A stretch of DNA of 64,000 bases. It comes from Herbaspirillum frisingense GSF30. Lineage in GTDB: Bacteria; Pseudomonadota; Gammaproteobacteria; Burkholderiales; Burkholderiaceae_D. Below, one piece after another: positions 34,107 through 48,238 of the stretch (position 1 is the first letter of the stretch; each line of letters starts with the position of its first letter). The stretch is from contig NZ_AEEC02000007.1 in NCBI RefSeq assembly GCF_000300975.2, positions 1 to 64,000 of the forward strand, read 5' to 3'. The notes under the pieces are model-generated. The model did not search any database. It was not told the DNA's origin and was given only the letters and a program-made list of their open reading frames with translations. Made by a program: the position numbers and the translations under genes.

Positions 34107-36686
34107 TTGTCCATGGACGTATCCCGCATTCGCGCCCTGCGCGGCCCCAATCTCTGGAGCAGACACACTGCCATCGAAGCCATCGTTTCCTGCCCGGAAC
34201 ACGAGCGCGTCATCGACGACATGCCCGGCTTCGAACTGCGCCTGCGCGCCCGCTTCCCGCAGATCGGCTTCCTCGAACCCGATGGCGGCAAGCAGGTGGT
34301 GTCGATGGCCCACGCGCTGGCCGCCGCGGCCCTGGCCCTGCAATCGCAGGCCGGCTGTCCGGTGACCTTCAGCCGCACGGTGTCCACCGTCGAGACCGGC
34401 ATCTACCAGGTGGTCGTGGAATACAGCGAAGAGGAAGTCGGCCGCCTGGCCTTCGACCTGGCGCTGGAACTGGTGCAGGCGGCCCAGGCTGATGCGCCCT
34501 TCGACCTGACCGCCGCGCTCACCCGCATCCGCGAACTGGACGAAGATGTCCGCCTGGGGCCCTCCACCGGCTCCATCGTCAATGCCGCCATCAAGCGTGG
34601 CATTCCCTATCGCCGCCTGACCCAGGGCAGCATGGTGCAGTTCGGCTGGGGTAGCCGTCAGAAGCGCATCCAGGCCGCCGAGACCAGCAACACCAGCGCC
34701 ATTGCCGAATCCATCGCCCAGGACAAGGACCTGACCAAGATGCTGCTGCACGCCGCTGGTGTGCCGGTGCCCAACGGCCGCGTGGTCACCACGGCCGAAG
34801 ATGCGCTCAAGGCCGCCGAGGAAATCGGTTCGGCCGTGGTCATCAAACCGCTGGACGGCAACCAGGGCAAGGGTGTGGCCGTCAACATCAGCACCCCGGA
34901 ACAGATCACCCGTGCCTTCAACAACGCCGCCCTGATCAGCGATGAAGTGATCGTCGAGCGCTATCTGCCCGGCCACGACTTCCGCCTGCTGGTGATCGGC
35001 AAGACCCTGGTGGCGGCTGCCCGCCGCGACCCGCCGCAAGTCATCGGCGATGGTGTGCACACCATCCGCCAGCTGATCGACCAGGTCAACGCCGACCCGC
35101 TGCGCGGCGATGGCCACGCCACCTCGCTGACCAAGATCCGCCTGGACGACATCGCCCTGTCGGTGCTCTCTGGCCAGAACCTGGAACCCGAATCCATCCC
35201 CGCCCAAGGGGTGCGCGTGGTCCTGCGCAACAACGCCAACCTGTCCACCGGCGGCACTGCCACCGATGTCACCGACGACGTCCATCCCGACGTGGCGGCA
35301 CGCGCCATTGCGGCGGCCCAGATGGTGGGGCTGGACATCTGCGGCGTGGACGTGGTCTGCAACTCGGTACACATGTCGCTGGAAGAGCAAGGCGGCGGCA
35401 TCGTCGAAGTCAATGCCGCGCCAGGCCTGCGCATGCATCTCTCGCCCTCCTACGGCAAGGCGCGCGATGTCGGCGAAGCCATCGTCTCGACCATGTACGA
35501 AGACGGCGACGACGGCCGCATCCCCGTGGTGGCCGTGGCCGGTACCAACGGCAAGACCACCACCGTGCGCCTGATCACCCATCTGTTGGCCAAGACCGGC
35601 CTGCGCGTGGGCATGACCAATACCGATGGCGTCTACATCGACGGCCTGCGCACCGACACCGGCGACTGCAGCGGCCCGCGCAGCGCCCGCAACGTGCTGT
35701 TCCACCCGGAAGTCGATGCGGCCGTGCTGGAAACCGCACGTGGCGGCGTGCTGCGTGAAGGCCTGGGCTTCGATCGCTGCGCCGTGGCCGTGGTCACCAA
35801 CATCGGCATGGGCGACCACCTGGGCCTGTCCTACATCAGCACAGTGGAAGACCTGGCCGTGGTCAAGCGCGTCATCGTCGAGAACGTCGCACCGACCGGC
35901 ACGGCCGTGCTCAATGCCGCTGATCCGATGGTAGCCAAGATGGCCGCTTCCTGCCCCGGTTCGGTGACCTTCTTCGCACTCGATCCCAGCCACCCCATCA
36001 TGGCCACCCATCGCGCCCAGGGCCATCGCATCGTCTATCGCGATGGCGACGCCATCGTGGCCGCCCAGGGCAGTTTCGAAAAACGCCTGAAGCTCTCCGG
36101 CATCCCCCTGACCCGTGCCGGCGCCATCGGCTTCCAGGTCGAGAACGTGATGGCTTCGGTCGGCGCGGCATGGGCCCTGGACCTGGACTGGGAGCAGATC
36201 ACCGGCGCCCTGGCCAGCTTCATCAGCGACAGTGGCACCGCACCGGGCCGCTTCAACCTGTTCGATTACAAGGGCGCCACCCTGATCGCCGACTACGGCC
36301 ACAATCCGGACGCCATCCAGGCCCTCATCAAGGCCGTCGACAGCATGCCCGCCAAGCGTCGCTCGGTGGTCATCAGCGGTGCCGGTGACCGGCGCGATGT
36401 CGACATCACCCGCCAGACCGAACTGCTGGGCGATGCCTTCGACGAGGTGGTGCTGTATCAGGACCAGTGCCAGCGCGGCCGTGAAGATGGAGAAGTGATC
36501 GCCCTGCTGCGCCAGGGTCTGGAAAAGGCCAGCCGCACCAGCGACATCAAGGAAATCGACGGCGAATTCATCGCCATCGATACCGCCCTGGCGTCGCTGC
36601 AGCCGGGTGACCTGTGCCTGATCCTGATCGACCAGGTGGAAGAGGCGCTGGCGCACATCGACGCCCGCGTGAAGGAAAGCCACTGA
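34107..36686 (+). CDS. cphA: Cyanophycin synthetase
   Basis: An 859-residue enzyme that builds cyanophycin, a poly-aspartate with arginine side chains used as nitrogen store in cytoplasmic granules, by two ATP-dependent ligations. N-terminal domain 1-160, ATP-grasp domain about 210-465 (VVIKPLDGNQGKGVAV, VEVNAAPGLRMHL) adding aspartate, Mur-ligase domain with VAGTNGKTTT about 476-486 adding arginine, and a complete Mur C-terminal domain (about 725-859, GRFNLFDYKGATLIADYGHN). It starts 69 bases after cphA' and is followed by a strong terminator, so the two probably form an operon. Confidence 0.95.
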   Translation: MSMDVSRIRALRGPNLWSRHTAIEAIVSCPEHERVIDDMPGFELRLRARFPQIGFLEPDGGKQVVSMAHALAAAALALQSQAGCPVTFSRTVSTVETGIYQVVVEYSEEEVGRLAFDLALELVQAAQADAPFDLTAALTRIRELDEDVRLGPSTGSIVNAAIKRGIPYRRLTQGSMVQFGWGSRQKRIQAAETSNTSAIAESIAQDKDLTKMLLHAAGVPVPNGRVVTTAEDALKAAEEIGSAVVIKPLDGNQGKGVAVNISTPEQITRAFNNAALISDEVIVERYLPGHDFRLLVIGKTLVAAARRDPPQVIGDGVHTIRQLIDQVNADPLRGDGHATSLTKIRLDDIALSVLSGQNLEPESIPAQGVRVVLRNNANLSTGGTATDVTDDVHPDVAARAIAAAQMVGLDICGVDVVCNSVHMSLEEQGGGIVEVNAAPGLRMHLSPSYGKARDVGEAIVSTMYEDGDDGRIPVVAVAGTNGKTTTVRLITHLLAKTGLRVGMTNTDGVYIDGLRTDTGDCSGPRSARNVLFHPEVDAAVLETARGGVLREGLGFDRCAVAVVTNIGMGDHLGLSYISTVEDLAVVKRVIVENVAPTGTAVLNAADPMVAKMAASCPGSVTFFALDPSHPIMATHRAQGHRIVYRDGDAIVAAQGSFEKRLKLSGIPLTRAGAIGFQVENVMASVGAAWALDLDWEQITGALASFISDSGTAPGRFNLFDYKGATLIADYGHNPDAIQALIKAVDSMPAKRRSVVISGAGDRRDVDITRQTELLGDAFDEVVLYQDQCQRGREDGEVIALLRQGLEKASRTSDIKEIDGEFIAIDTALASLQPGDLCLILIDQVEEALAHIDARVKESH

Positions 36687-36726
36687 CCGCGACCGTACAC
36701 CCGCCTGGCGGGTCATGCAAAAAGCG

Positions 36727-36764
36727 AAAAAGCATCCCGGCGCCGTGCCGGGATGCTTTTTTTA
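36727..36764 (+). terminator. Terminator behind cphA
   Basis: AAAGCATCCCGGC pairs with GCCGGGATGCTTT across a 4-5 base loop and a run of seven T follows. It closes the cphA'-cphA transcript and, on the other strand, could also serve def. Confidence 0.9.
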
Positions 36765-36791
36765 CGACCGCCTCAAACGCAAGACCGGGAC

Positions 36792-37328
36792 TCAGTCGTC
36801 CTGACTGGGGTCCAGCTCGGGGAACAGCACTTCGGTAAAGCCGAACTGGCGGAAGTCGCGAATGCGCATCGGGTACAGGATGCCCTGCAGATGGTCGCAC
36901 TCGTGCTGCACCACGCGGGCGTGGAAGCCCTCCACGGTGCGGTCGATCAGCTTGCCGTTCTGGTCCACGCCCTGGTAGCGCAGACGGCTCCAGCGCGGTA
37001 CCACGCCGCGCATGCCGGGCACCGACAGGCAGCCCTCCCAGCCCTCCTCTTCCTGGTCGGACAGGGGCGTCAGGATGGGGTTGATCAGTACCGTCTCGGG
37101 CACGGCCGGGGCGTCCGGATAGCGCTGGTTGCGGCCGAAGCCGAAGATCACCAGCTGCAGATCGATACCGATCTGGGGCGCCGCCAGTCCCGCACCGTTG
37201 ACGGCGCGCATGGTCTCGAACATGTCATCGACCAGCCGCGCCAGCTCGGGCGTGCCGAACTCGGTCACTGGCTGCGCCTGGCGCAGCAGGCGCGGGTCAC
37301 CCATCTTGAGAATCTCGCGTATCGCCAT
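36792..37328 (-). CDS. def: Peptide deformylase
   Basis: A 178-residue iron/zinc hydrolase removing formyl from nascent proteins ahead of methionine aminopeptidase. All three motifs are present: [10 protein letters not shown] (45-54), EGCLSVPG and QHECDHLQG (HEXXH-type metal site). It stands alone here, without fmt. Some bacteria have more than one def gene, and this isolated position suggests it could be a second copy, which is inference. Confidence 0.96.
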   Translation of the reverse strand: MAIREILKMGDPRLLRQAQPVTEFGTPELARLVDDMFETMRAVNGAGLAAPQIGIDLQLVIFGFGRNQRYPDAPAVPETVLINPILTPLSDQEEEGWEGCLSVPGMRGVVPRWSRLRYQGVDQNGKLIDRTVEGFHARVVQHECDHLQGILYPMRIRDFRQFGFTEVLFPELDPSQDD

Positions 37329-37345
37329 TCATTTTCTCCATGAAA

Positions 37346-37368
37346 GACGCCCGGTCGGGCCGGGCGTC
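37346..37368 (-). terminator. Probable terminator behind galU
   Basis: A perfect 9-bp stem GACGCCCGG/CCGGGCGTC with a 5-base loop. On the minus strand it is followed only by TTTC, so it is a weak intrinsic terminator. Confidence 0.55.
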
Positions 37369-37420
37369 AGGGTGTGAGCACATCAGGGCATCATCATGGT
37401 CGCGCCATGCGAGCTCATCT

Positions 37421-38311
37421 TCAGCGCTGCTTGTTCGCCACTTCCTGCAGGTACTCGGAAAAGGCCGGGCCGGTTTCCGGATGCTTCAGGCCCATGGCCA
37501 CCATGGCCTTCAGGTAACCCAGCTTGGAACCGCAATCATAGCGCTGGCCCTGATAGCGATAGGCCAGTACCGACTCAGCCTGCATCAGCTTGGCGATGCC
37601 GTCGGTCAGCTGGATTTCGCCGCCGGCACCGCGGGGGATGTTTTCCAGGTAGTGGAAGATGCGGCTGTTGAGCACATAGCGACCCACCACCGCCAGCGTG
37701 GACGGTGCCTCTTCCGGCGCCGGCTTCTCGACGATGGCGTTGATGCGTTCCAGATCGGGCTGGTAAGGCGTGGCACTGACGATACCGTATTGGCGGGTAT
37801 CGCTCTTGGGCACTTCCTGCACGGCCAGCATGCTCATGCCTTCGCGGGCATAGATGTCGGTCATCTGCGCCAGCACCGGCTTGACACCGTCGTCGGTATC
37901 CATGAAGTCGTCGGCCAGCAGGATGGCGAAAGGTTCCTCGCCCACCACCGGACGCGCGCACAGCACGGCGTGGCCCAGGCCCAGTGGTTCGGACTGGCGG
38001 ATGAAGATGCAATTGACGTTCTTGGGTACCACGTTCTGGACGATTTCCAGCAGCTTCTTCTTGCCGGCCGCTTCCAGTTCGCTTTCCAGTTCATAGGCCT
38101 TGTCGAAGTGGTCTTCGATGGCGCGCTTGTTGCGGCCAGTGATGAACACCATCTCGGTGATGCCGGCGGCCACCGCCTCTTCGACAGCGTAATGGATCAG
38201 CGGCTTGTCGACGATGGGCAGCATTTCCTTGGGCTGTGCCTTGGTGGCGGGCAGGAAGCGGCTGCCGAGACCGGCGACGGGAAAGACGGCTTTCTTGATC
38301 TTCTTGATCAT
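37421..38311 (-). CDS. galU: UTP-glucose-1-phosphate uridylyltransferase
   Basis: A 296-residue enzyme producing UDP-glucose for LPS core, exopolysaccharide and trehalose/glycan pathways. The N-terminus [17 protein letters not shown] is the nucleotide-binding signature, and [13 protein letters not shown] and [10 protein letters not shown] follow as in bacterial GalU. Two consecutive ATG codons occur; the second (38311) is better spaced from GGAG. Adjacent genes are def and ligA, with no sugar gene cluster around it. Confidence 0.96.
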   Translation of the reverse strand: MIKKIKKAVFPVAGLGSRFLPATKAQPKEMLPIVDKPLIHYAVEEAVAAGITEMVFITGRNKRAIEDHFDKAYELESELEAAGKKKLLEIVQNVVPKNVNCIFIRQSEPLGLGHAVLCARPVVGEEPFAILLADDFMDTDDGVKPVLAQMTDIYAREGMSMLAVQEVPKSDTRQYGIVSATPYQPDLERINAIVEKPAPEEAPSTLAVVGRYVLNSRIFHYLENIPRGAGGEIQLTDGIAKLMQAESVLAYRYQGQRYDCGSKLGYLKAMVAMGLKHPETGPAFSEYLQEVANKQR

Positions 38312-38430
38312 CATGACTCCGAGGTAGGAATGGGTCTTGGTAGTGCGTTATCGTCTGCTTTGGCAGAGCAGCCCCGACTGAACGGGAATGTAATGGTGGC
38401 GCATTGTATATGAATAAAAAGACAAGGTAA

Positions 38431-41891
<3,461 letters not shown>

Positions 41892-42344
41892 GCTGCACGA
41901 CCTTTCAGGCTATCTGGCTGGGGGGCGCCATCATGGGCGCCGCAGGGCATGGTCGGCTGGGAGAAGCTGCTCATCGAAGAAATCCGAATCCTATCAATCC
42001 AAGAAGGCCGACCGCGGCCGCCGGTACATGCGCGTCCGCCGCTGCCACGCTCGGCATTGCTGCGCCGCCATCGGCGTCGGCCAGGCAGGCGGACATCGGG
42101 CGCGTCGGACGGAAGGAGTACGGCAAGATCGCGGTCAAGATATTGTTATTTTTCCATGGCCCGTGGGGGCCGAGAATCGAAGCTACTGCGAACGCTGCGG
42201 CAAACGCAGCGCCGACCCGACACCGGCTGGGCAGACGCCCGGACCGGGCCGGTCGACAAGTTTTTCAGGGTACGGTCGCGCCCCCTGCTTGTCAAGCCGA
42301 CAAAGACCTTGGCACTGCTAGCAAAAGGCATCCCGCACCCGACA
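41892..42344. other. smc-zipA intergenic region
   Basis: 453 bases with no convincing gene. Short frames on both strands lack ribosome sites and resemble nothing known to me. The stretch likely holds the zipA promoter; an AT-rich patch at 42138-42155 stands out but no clear boxes can be assigned. Confidence 0.5.
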
Positions 42345-45300
42345 TCAGGCCGCCTGCTCGGCGCTGGAGAAGTTGGCGGCCGACTCCATGTCCACCGCCA
42401 CGATGCGCGACACGCCCTGCTCCTGCATGGTCACCCCGATCAGCTGCTGCGCCATTTCCATGGCGATCTTGTTGTGGGAGATGAACAGGAACTGGGTATG
42501 GTCGGACATGCGCTTGACCATGTTGGCGAAGCGTTCGGTGTTGGCATCGTCCAGCGGCGCGTCGACCTCGTCGAGCAAGCAGAACGGCGCCGGGTTCAGC
42601 TGGAACATGGAAAACACCAGTGCGGTCGCCGTCAGTGCCTTCTCGCCACCCGAGAGCAGGTGGATGGTGGCGTTCTTCTTGCCCGGCGGCTGCGCCATGA
42701 CCTGCACGCCGGAATCCAGGATCTCGTCGCCAGTCATGATGAGCTTGGCCTGGCCGCCCCCGAAGAGCACCGGGAACAGCTCCGAGAAGTGGTGATTGAC
42801 CTTGTCGAAGGTGTCTTGCAGCAGGTCGCGGGTTTCCATGTCGATCTTGTGGATCGCATCCTGCAGGGTGGTAATGGCTTCGTTCAGGTCGGCATGCTGC
42901 GCATCCAGGAAGTGCTTGCGCTCGGAAGCCGTGGCCAGTTCATCCAGCGCGGCCAGGTTGACCGCACCCAGTGCCGCGATGGCATTGGTCAGGCGGGTCA
43001 CTTCGCCTTGCAGGTAGGACGGGCGCATGTCGCTGGTCAGTTTCTCCGACAGCGCGGCCTCGTCAGCCTGGGTCTGGGCCAGGGCTTCGGAGAACTGTTC
43101 CTGGTTCAGGCGCGCGGCCTGTTCCTTCAGCTGCAGTTCGGTGATGCGGTCGCGCTGCGGCTGCAGGCTGCGTTCGGCCTGCATGCGGCTTTCTTCATGC
43201 GAGCGTAATTGCTGGGACAGCTGGTCCAGTTCGTGACGGGCATCGGCCAGTGCGCGTTCCTGCTCGCTGCGACGGTCCAGCAACTCCTGCAGGCCGGCCT
43301 GGGCGGCCTGGTCGTCCAGGCTTTCCAGCTCCAGCGAGCCTTGCTGCATGCTGGCGAACAATTGCGCCGCCTGTTCCAGGGCGGTGGCGATACCGCGCTT
43401 CAATTCCTCGATCTTGTTGCGATGCGACTTCTCGGCGAACTCGGTCTCCTGGGCCGCACGCTCCAGCTCGCGCAGGCGGGTGCGGGCGTCGTTGAGCTGC
43501 TGCTCCTTGTTGAGGTAATCGGTCTGGCCGTTTTCGTGCTGCTCCTGCAGCTCGGCCAGTTCGATATCGAGTTCCTCGAAGCGCGCCTCGGATTCGGCCT
43601 GGACCTGCTGCTGCTCGGCTTCCTGCATGCCGATTTCTTCCAGGTCGGTGGCGATCTGGGTGCTGCGCTGGTTGAAGCGCTCCTGCACCTCGGCCAGCTT
43701 CATTACCTCGATCTGCAGGCTATGCGCCGACTGGGTCAGCGAATTGACGCGCTGGCGCAGTTCCTGCAGGCGCTGCGAGGCGCCCGACAGAGCGGCCTCG
43801 GCGCGCACGGCGCGGCCCTTGGCTTCCTCGGCCAGCATGGACTGGGCGCGCTGCTGCTTGGTGATGTTCTCGATTTCCTGCTGGCGCGCCAGCATGCCGT
43901 CCTGCTCCGAATCGGAGGCATAGAAACGTACGCTGGAATTGCTCACCACATGGCCCTGACGGGTCACGAAGAGGCCACCCAGCGGCAGCTTCGAACGTTC
44001 GGCAAAGGCGGTAGCCGTGTCGTCGGCGATGTAGATGTGGTTGAGCCAGTCGTTCATCAGGGCGCGCAGGCCCGGATCGTTCAGCTGCAGCAGGCCCACG
44101 AAGGGCTTCAGACCGGCGACCGGCTGCGCGTCCGGCTGGGCCAGCCCGGCATTGGGGGCGTACAGCGCCAGCTTGGCCGGCGGTGCATCGCTGAAGAAGG
44201 CCTTGGCCCAGTCCAGGTTGGACATTTCCAGGGCCGACATGCGCTCGCGCAGCACCGCTTCCAGCGCGGTCTCCCAGCCGGATTCGATGTGCAGCTTCTG
44301 CCACAGGCGCGGCAGTTCGGCCAGGCCGTGCTTTTCCAGCCAGGGCTGGACCTTGCCTTGCGCCTGCACGCTTTCCTGCAATTGCTTCAGGGCGCTCAGG
44401 CGTGCTTCCAGCTGGGCGTTGGCCGAGGTTTCCTTGCTCACCAGTTCCTGGGCAGTGCGGCGCTCTTCTTCCAGGCGCGGCAACTGCTCCTGCGCCTCTT
44501 CCAGATACATGCTGGCCTCTTCCAGCGAGGCCTGCTTCTCTTCCAGCTGCATGCGCAGGTTGGACAGGTGCGTCTCGTCGGGCAGGGCCATGCCATTCTT
44601 TTCCTGCATCAGCCGCTCGCGGCGCACCGCAAGGCCGGAGAGGATGTTGGAGGCATTGCGCTGATGCGTCGATTGCAGCTCGATCTGCTGCTGCACCTGC
44701 ATGATCTTGCCGCGCGATTCGGTGGTCTTCAGCTGCGACTCGCGCCAGGCGGCTTCCAGCGAGGGCAGGCGGTCGCTGCTGTCCTGCACGGCGTGCTGGG
44801 CCTGCTCCACGCGCATGCCGAATTCTTCCAGCTGGATTTCGGCCTCGGCCAATTCTTCCTGCTGCTGCGTGCCCTGGCGCTGCCACTGGTCACGCTGCGC
44901 GCCCAGGGAGTTCAACTGGGCCTGCAGGCGGTTGCGCGATTCGATGACGAACTTGATCTGCGCTTCCAGGCTGCCGATCTCGGAGTTGGTCTGGTACAGA
45001 TGACCCTGCGCCTGGTGCAGGCGGTCGCCGGCGCCATAGTGGGCCTGGCGCATGTGCTCCAGTTCGGTCTCGACGTGGCGCAGCTTGGCGGTCTGCTCTT
45101 CCAGGTCGATCTGGGCGCGTTCGATTTCCTTGAAGAACTTTTCCTGCTCGGCCTTGGCTTCGTTCTTGCGCAGCAGCCACAGCAGCTTCTGCTTTTCTTC
45201 CTGATCGTTCTGCAGCTCATGGAATTTCTTGGCCACGGCGGCCTGGGCTTCCAGCTTTTCCAGGTTGGCGTTGAGCTCGCGCAGGATGTCTTCCAGGCGG

Positions 45301-45875
45301 GTCAGGTTTTCGGTGGTGTCGTGCAGGCGGTTCTCGGTCTCGCGGCGGCGCTCCTTGTACTTGGAGACGCCGGCGGCTTCTTCCAGGAAGATGCGCAGCT
45401 CTTCGGGACGCGCTTCGATGATGCGCGAGATCATGCCCTGACCGATGATGGCGTAGGCGCGCGGGCCCAGGCCGGTACCGAGGAAGATGTCCTGGATGTC
45501 GCGGCGACGCACCGACTGGTTGTTGATGTAGTAGGACGAAGTACCGTCGCGGGTCAGGGTGCGCTTGACGGCGATCTCGGCGTATTGCCCCCACTGGCCG
45601 GCAGCCTTGCCGGCGGAATTGTCGAACACCAGTTCGACCGAGGCGCGCCCGGCCGGCTTGCGGTGGGTGGAGCCGTTGAAGATGACGTCCTGCATCGACT
45701 CGCCGCGCAGTTCCGAAGCCTTGGACTCGCCCAGCACCCAGCGCACGGCGTCGATGATGTTGGATTTGCCGCAGCCGTTGGGTCCGACCACGCCTACCAG
45801 CTGCCCCGGAACCTGGAAATGCGTAGGCTCGACGAAGGACTTGAATCCAGATAATTTGATGGAAGTTAGACGCAC
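42345..45875 (-). CDS. smc: Chromosome segregation protein SMC
   Basis: A 1176-residue condensin ATPase that compacts and segregates the chromosome. N-terminal Walker A GPNGCGKSNIID (31-42), two long coiled coils (about 165-500 and 670-1010) around a hinge (about 515-640), and the C-terminal head with LLSGGEKALTATAL and Walker B FCLLDEVDAPLDD. Full family length. scpA/scpB are not in the window. Confidence 0.98.
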   Translation of the reverse strand: MRLTSIKLSGFKSFVEPTHFQVPGQLVGVVGPNGCGKSNIIDAVRWVLGESKASELRGESMQDVIFNGSTHRKPAGRASVELVFDNSAGKAAGQWGQYAEIAVKRTLTRDGTSSYYINNQSVRRRDIQDIFLGTGLGPRAYAIIGQGMISRIIEARPEELRIFLEEAAGVSKYKERRRETENRLHDTTENLTRLEDILRELNANLEKLEAQAAVAKKFHELQNDQEEKQKLLWLLRKNEAKAEQEKFFKEIERAQIDLEEQTAKLRHVETELEHMRQAHYGAGDRLHQAQGHLYQTNSEIGSLEAQIKFVIESRNRLQAQLNSLGAQRDQWQRQGTQQQEELAEAEIQLEEFGMRVEQAQHAVQDSSDRLPSLEAAWRESQLKTTESRGKIMQVQQQIELQSTHQRNASNILSGLAVRRERLMQEKNGMALPDETHLSNLRMQLEEKQASLEEASMYLEEAQEQLPRLEEERRTAQELVSKETSANAQLEARLSALKQLQESVQAQGKVQPWLEKHGLAELPRLWQKLHIESGWETALEAVLRERMSALEMSNLDWAKAFFSDAPPAKLALYAPNAGLAQPDAQPVAGLKPFVGLLQLNDPGLRALMNDWLNHIYIADDTATAFAERSKLPLGGLFVTRQGHVVSNSSVRFYASDSEQDGMLARQQEIENITKQQRAQSMLAEEAKGRAVRAEAALSGASQRLQELRQRVNSLTQSAHSLQIEVMKLAEVQERFNQRSTQIATDLEEIGMQEAEQQQVQAESEARFEELDIELAELQEQHENGQTDYLNKEQQLNDARTRLRELERAAQETEFAEKSHRNKIEELKRGIATALEQAAQLFASMQQGSLELESLDDQAAQAGLQELLDRRSEQERALADARHELDQLSQQLRSHEESRMQAERSLQPQRDRITELQLKEQAARLNQEQFSEALAQTQADEAALSEKLTSDMRPSYLQGEVTRLTNAIAALGAVNLAALDELATASERKHFLDAQHADLNEAITTLQDAIHKIDMETRDLLQDTFDKVNHHFSELFPVLFGGGQAKLIMTGDEILDSGVQVMAQPPGKKNATIHLLSGGEKALTATALVFSMFQLNPAPFCLLDEVDAPLDDANTERFANMVKRMSDHTQFLFISHNKIAMEMAQQLIGVTMQEQGVSRIVAVDMESAANFSSAEQAA

Positions 45876-46024
45876 GTTATCGACAAATTAGAACAATTGA
45901 GGGAAAGCGGGAATTTTGCTTCCGGGAAGGCCGGTATCATAACATCGCCAGCCCCCGCCACGGCCAAAAACGGCCCTCCTCCGAGCCCTGGCCGGCGCTG
46001 TCGCCGCCCCTTCCTCGCCCAATG

Positions 46025-46057
46025 AAAAACGCTGCGCCGACTTGCATTGGCACAGCG
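46025..46057 (-). terminator. Terminator behind the chemoreceptor gene
   Basis: On the minus strand CGCTGTGCC pairs with GGCGCAGCG (one G-U pair), loop of 10, then TTTTTC. It lies 30 bases past the stop codon. Confidence 0.8.
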
Positions 46058-46086
46058 TCAAGCACTACCTACGGCGGCGGCAAGGA

Positions 46087-47862
46087 TCAGAAGGTTTCCC
46101 AGTCGCCATCATCGCCGGTGGGCGCCGGCTTCTTCCCGGCGGCCGGCTTGGCCACCGGCATGGCCAGCGCAGCTGCCTTGACGGGGGCTGCCGGGTTCGC
46201 CGGAGCGGCCGCCTTCGGCGTCAGCTTCGGGGTCGGCTTGAAGGCCGGAGCGGACGCCGGCTTGGCCGCCATTGCCGGGACCGGGCGCGCAGCAGCTTCC
46301 GCGGCGGAGGCCTCGCCTTCGACCTGGAAGGTGGCCACGGCCGCCTTCAGGCGTCGCGCCTGCTCTTCCAGCGAGCCGGCTGCTGCGGCGGCTTCCTCGA
46401 CCAGAGCCGCATTCTGCTGGGTCACCTGGTCCATCTCGCCAATGGCCAGGTTGACCTGTTCGATGCCGCGGCGCTGCTCTTCGGAAGCGGCCGAGATTTC
46501 ACTGACGATATCGGTCAGGCGATGCACCGCCGAGACCACCTCGCCCATGGTTTCACCGGCGCGGGCCACCTGGTCGGAGCCACTGCCCACGCGCTGCACC
46601 GAATCCTCGATCAGGGCCTTGATTTCCTTGGCGGCCTGGGCGCTACGCTGGGCCAGCGAGCGCACCTCGGAGGCCACCACCGCAAAGCCGCGGCCCTGCT
46701 CGCCGGCCCGGGCCGCCTCGACCGCGGCATTCAGGGCCAGGATATTGGTCTGGAAGGCAATGCCATCGATGACGCCGATGATGTCCGAAATCTTGCGCGA
46801 ACTTTCAGTAATCCCTTCCATGGTCTGCACTACCTGCCCCACGACCTCGCCCCCGCGCTGGGCGATTTCCGAAGCGTTGTTGGCCAGTTGCCCGGCCTGG
46901 CGGGCGTTGTCGGCGTTCTGCTTCACGGTGGCGGTCAGCGAATCCATGTTGGACGCGGTGGTCGCCAGTGAACCAGCCTGCTCTTCGGTACGCGAAGACA
47001 GGTCCAGGTTGCCGGCCGCGATCTCGTGCGCACCGACGTCGATGGCATCGGTGCCCTGGCGGATGCCCTTGATCACCCCGGCCAGGCGTTCGCGCATGGT
47101 CGCCATCTCGTAGAGCAGGCTGCGCTGGTCACCGGGCCGGGTATCGACCTTCACGGTCAGGTCGCCGTTGGCGATGCGGGTGGCGATGGCCACCGCATAG
47201 GCCGGCTCGCCGCCCAGGCTGCCGGTGATGCGGCGGATGATGGCCAGCATCATCACCGACACCACCACCCCCACCACCAGCAGGATGCCCATCAGCCTGA
47301 GCAGGTCGCTGCGGAACTGTGCCTGTACGTCGCTCAGGAACACGCCGGTGACGATGAACCAGTCCCAGGTCTTGTTGTGCACGACATAGCTCATCTTGGG
47401 AGTGCGGTTGCTGTCATCGGTACCGGGCAGGCGCCCCATGTACTGGACGAATCCTTGCTGCTTTTCCTGGCCGACCTTCATCATCTCGACGTAATAGGCC
47501 TTGCCCTCGGAATCCTTGCGATCGGCCACGTTCTTGCCGATCATGGCCTTGTTGGAGGGCAACATCAACACCACCGGCCTGGAATCGAAGATGAACAGGT
47601 AGTTGTCGCCGTCGTAACGCATGGCGCCGATGCGCTCCAGCGCGCTTTTCTGCGCCTCTTCCTTGGAGAGCTTGCCAGCGGCGACATCGGCCACATAGCT
47701 GTTGACCACCCCATTGGCGGCCTCCACCACGCGGCGCAGACCATCCTTGCGTTCGTCCATCATGTTTTCACGGGCGCTGAAGGCCGACCAGGCGGCCAGC
47801 AGCAACAGACCTACCCACATCACGACCAGCGCAGACAGTAGCTGCGCCTTTAGGCTTTTCAT
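46087..47862 (-). CDS. Methyl-accepting chemotaxis protein, single Cache sensor
   Basis: A 591-residue receptor. TM1 about 7-28, a periplasmic domain of about 155 residues with the pattern of a single Cache domain ([30 protein letters not shown]), TM2 about 187-209, HAMP, then the methylation helices and the signalling tip ([20 protein letters not shown]). An Ala/Pro/Lys-rich flexible linker leads to the C-terminal tail DWETF, the kind of pentapeptide that binds CheR and CheB. Start at the ATG at 47862 with CCGGAG upstream. The ligand is unknown; no che genes are nearby. Confidence 0.95.
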   Translation of the reverse strand: MKSLKAQLLSALVVMWVGLLLLAAWSAFSARENMMDERKDGLRRVVEAANGVVNSYVADVAAGKLSKEEAQKSALERIGAMRYDGDNYLFIFDSRPVVLMLPSNKAMIGKNVADRKDSEGKAYYVEMMKVGQEKQQGFVQYMGRLPGTDDSNRTPKMSYVVHNKTWDWFIVTGVFLSDVQAQFRSDLLRLMGILLVVGVVVSVMMLAIIRRITGSLGGEPAYAVAIATRIANGDLTVKVDTRPGDQRSLLYEMATMRERLAGVIKGIRQGTDAIDVGAHEIAAGNLDLSSRTEEQAGSLATTASNMDSLTATVKQNADNARQAGQLANNASEIAQRGGEVVGQVVQTMEGITESSRKISDIIGVIDGIAFQTNILALNAAVEAARAGEQGRGFAVVASEVRSLAQRSAQAAKEIKALIEDSVQRVGSGSDQVARAGETMGEVVSAVHRLTDIVSEISAASEEQRRGIEQVNLAIGEMDQVTQQNAALVEEAAAAAGSLEEQARRLKAAVATFQVEGEASAAEAAARPVPAMAAKPASAPAFKPTPKLTPKAAAPANPAAPVKAAALAMPVAKPAAGKKPAPTGDDGDWETF

Positions 47863-48238
47863 TCTTGTTCTCCGGGGTTCAGTGCCAGCCTTGTGAGCCG
47901 GCCAGTTTTGGCGAGCGCCCACAATACCCCCGAAAGCTTGCTGACAATCCGCTGAATACACCCGCTACGCAGGCCTGATTTTCGGGATTGCACATTTCAT
48001 AACGTGGCCGCGACATGGACTGAACACCTGCGCAGCCCGCTTTCCGGCAACCCGAGCTCTTGTCTCTCATGCATGTCATCGTATCAATTCGCCAGGCGAC
48101 CATCGGCGCGGCAATGACGGTATAATCGCAAGCTTTCCCAGCCCTTTGCCGTGGCCGTCCTTCCTGCCTGATGATCGCGTTCTCGCTGATGATCCGGCCA
48201 GTTGCCGGCCCGGGCAGCTTTACTCCAGCCCCAGCGAC
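47863..48238. promoter_or_regulatory. Divergent mcp/dapC region with a perfect TATAAT
   Basis: 376 bases without a convincing gene. TATAAT at 48121-48126 faces dapC and lies about 113 bases before its start; the corresponding -35 region (about 48098-48103) is a poor match, so the promoter call rests on the -10 box. No motility sigma-28 promoter for the chemoreceptor could be made out with confidence. Confidence 0.45.

Noticed and set aside
31785..36716. Two long minus-strand open frames opposite cphA' and cphA
   Set aside because: Same effect of codon bias; the sense proteins are well-known enzymes with catalytic motifs and the antisense products have none.
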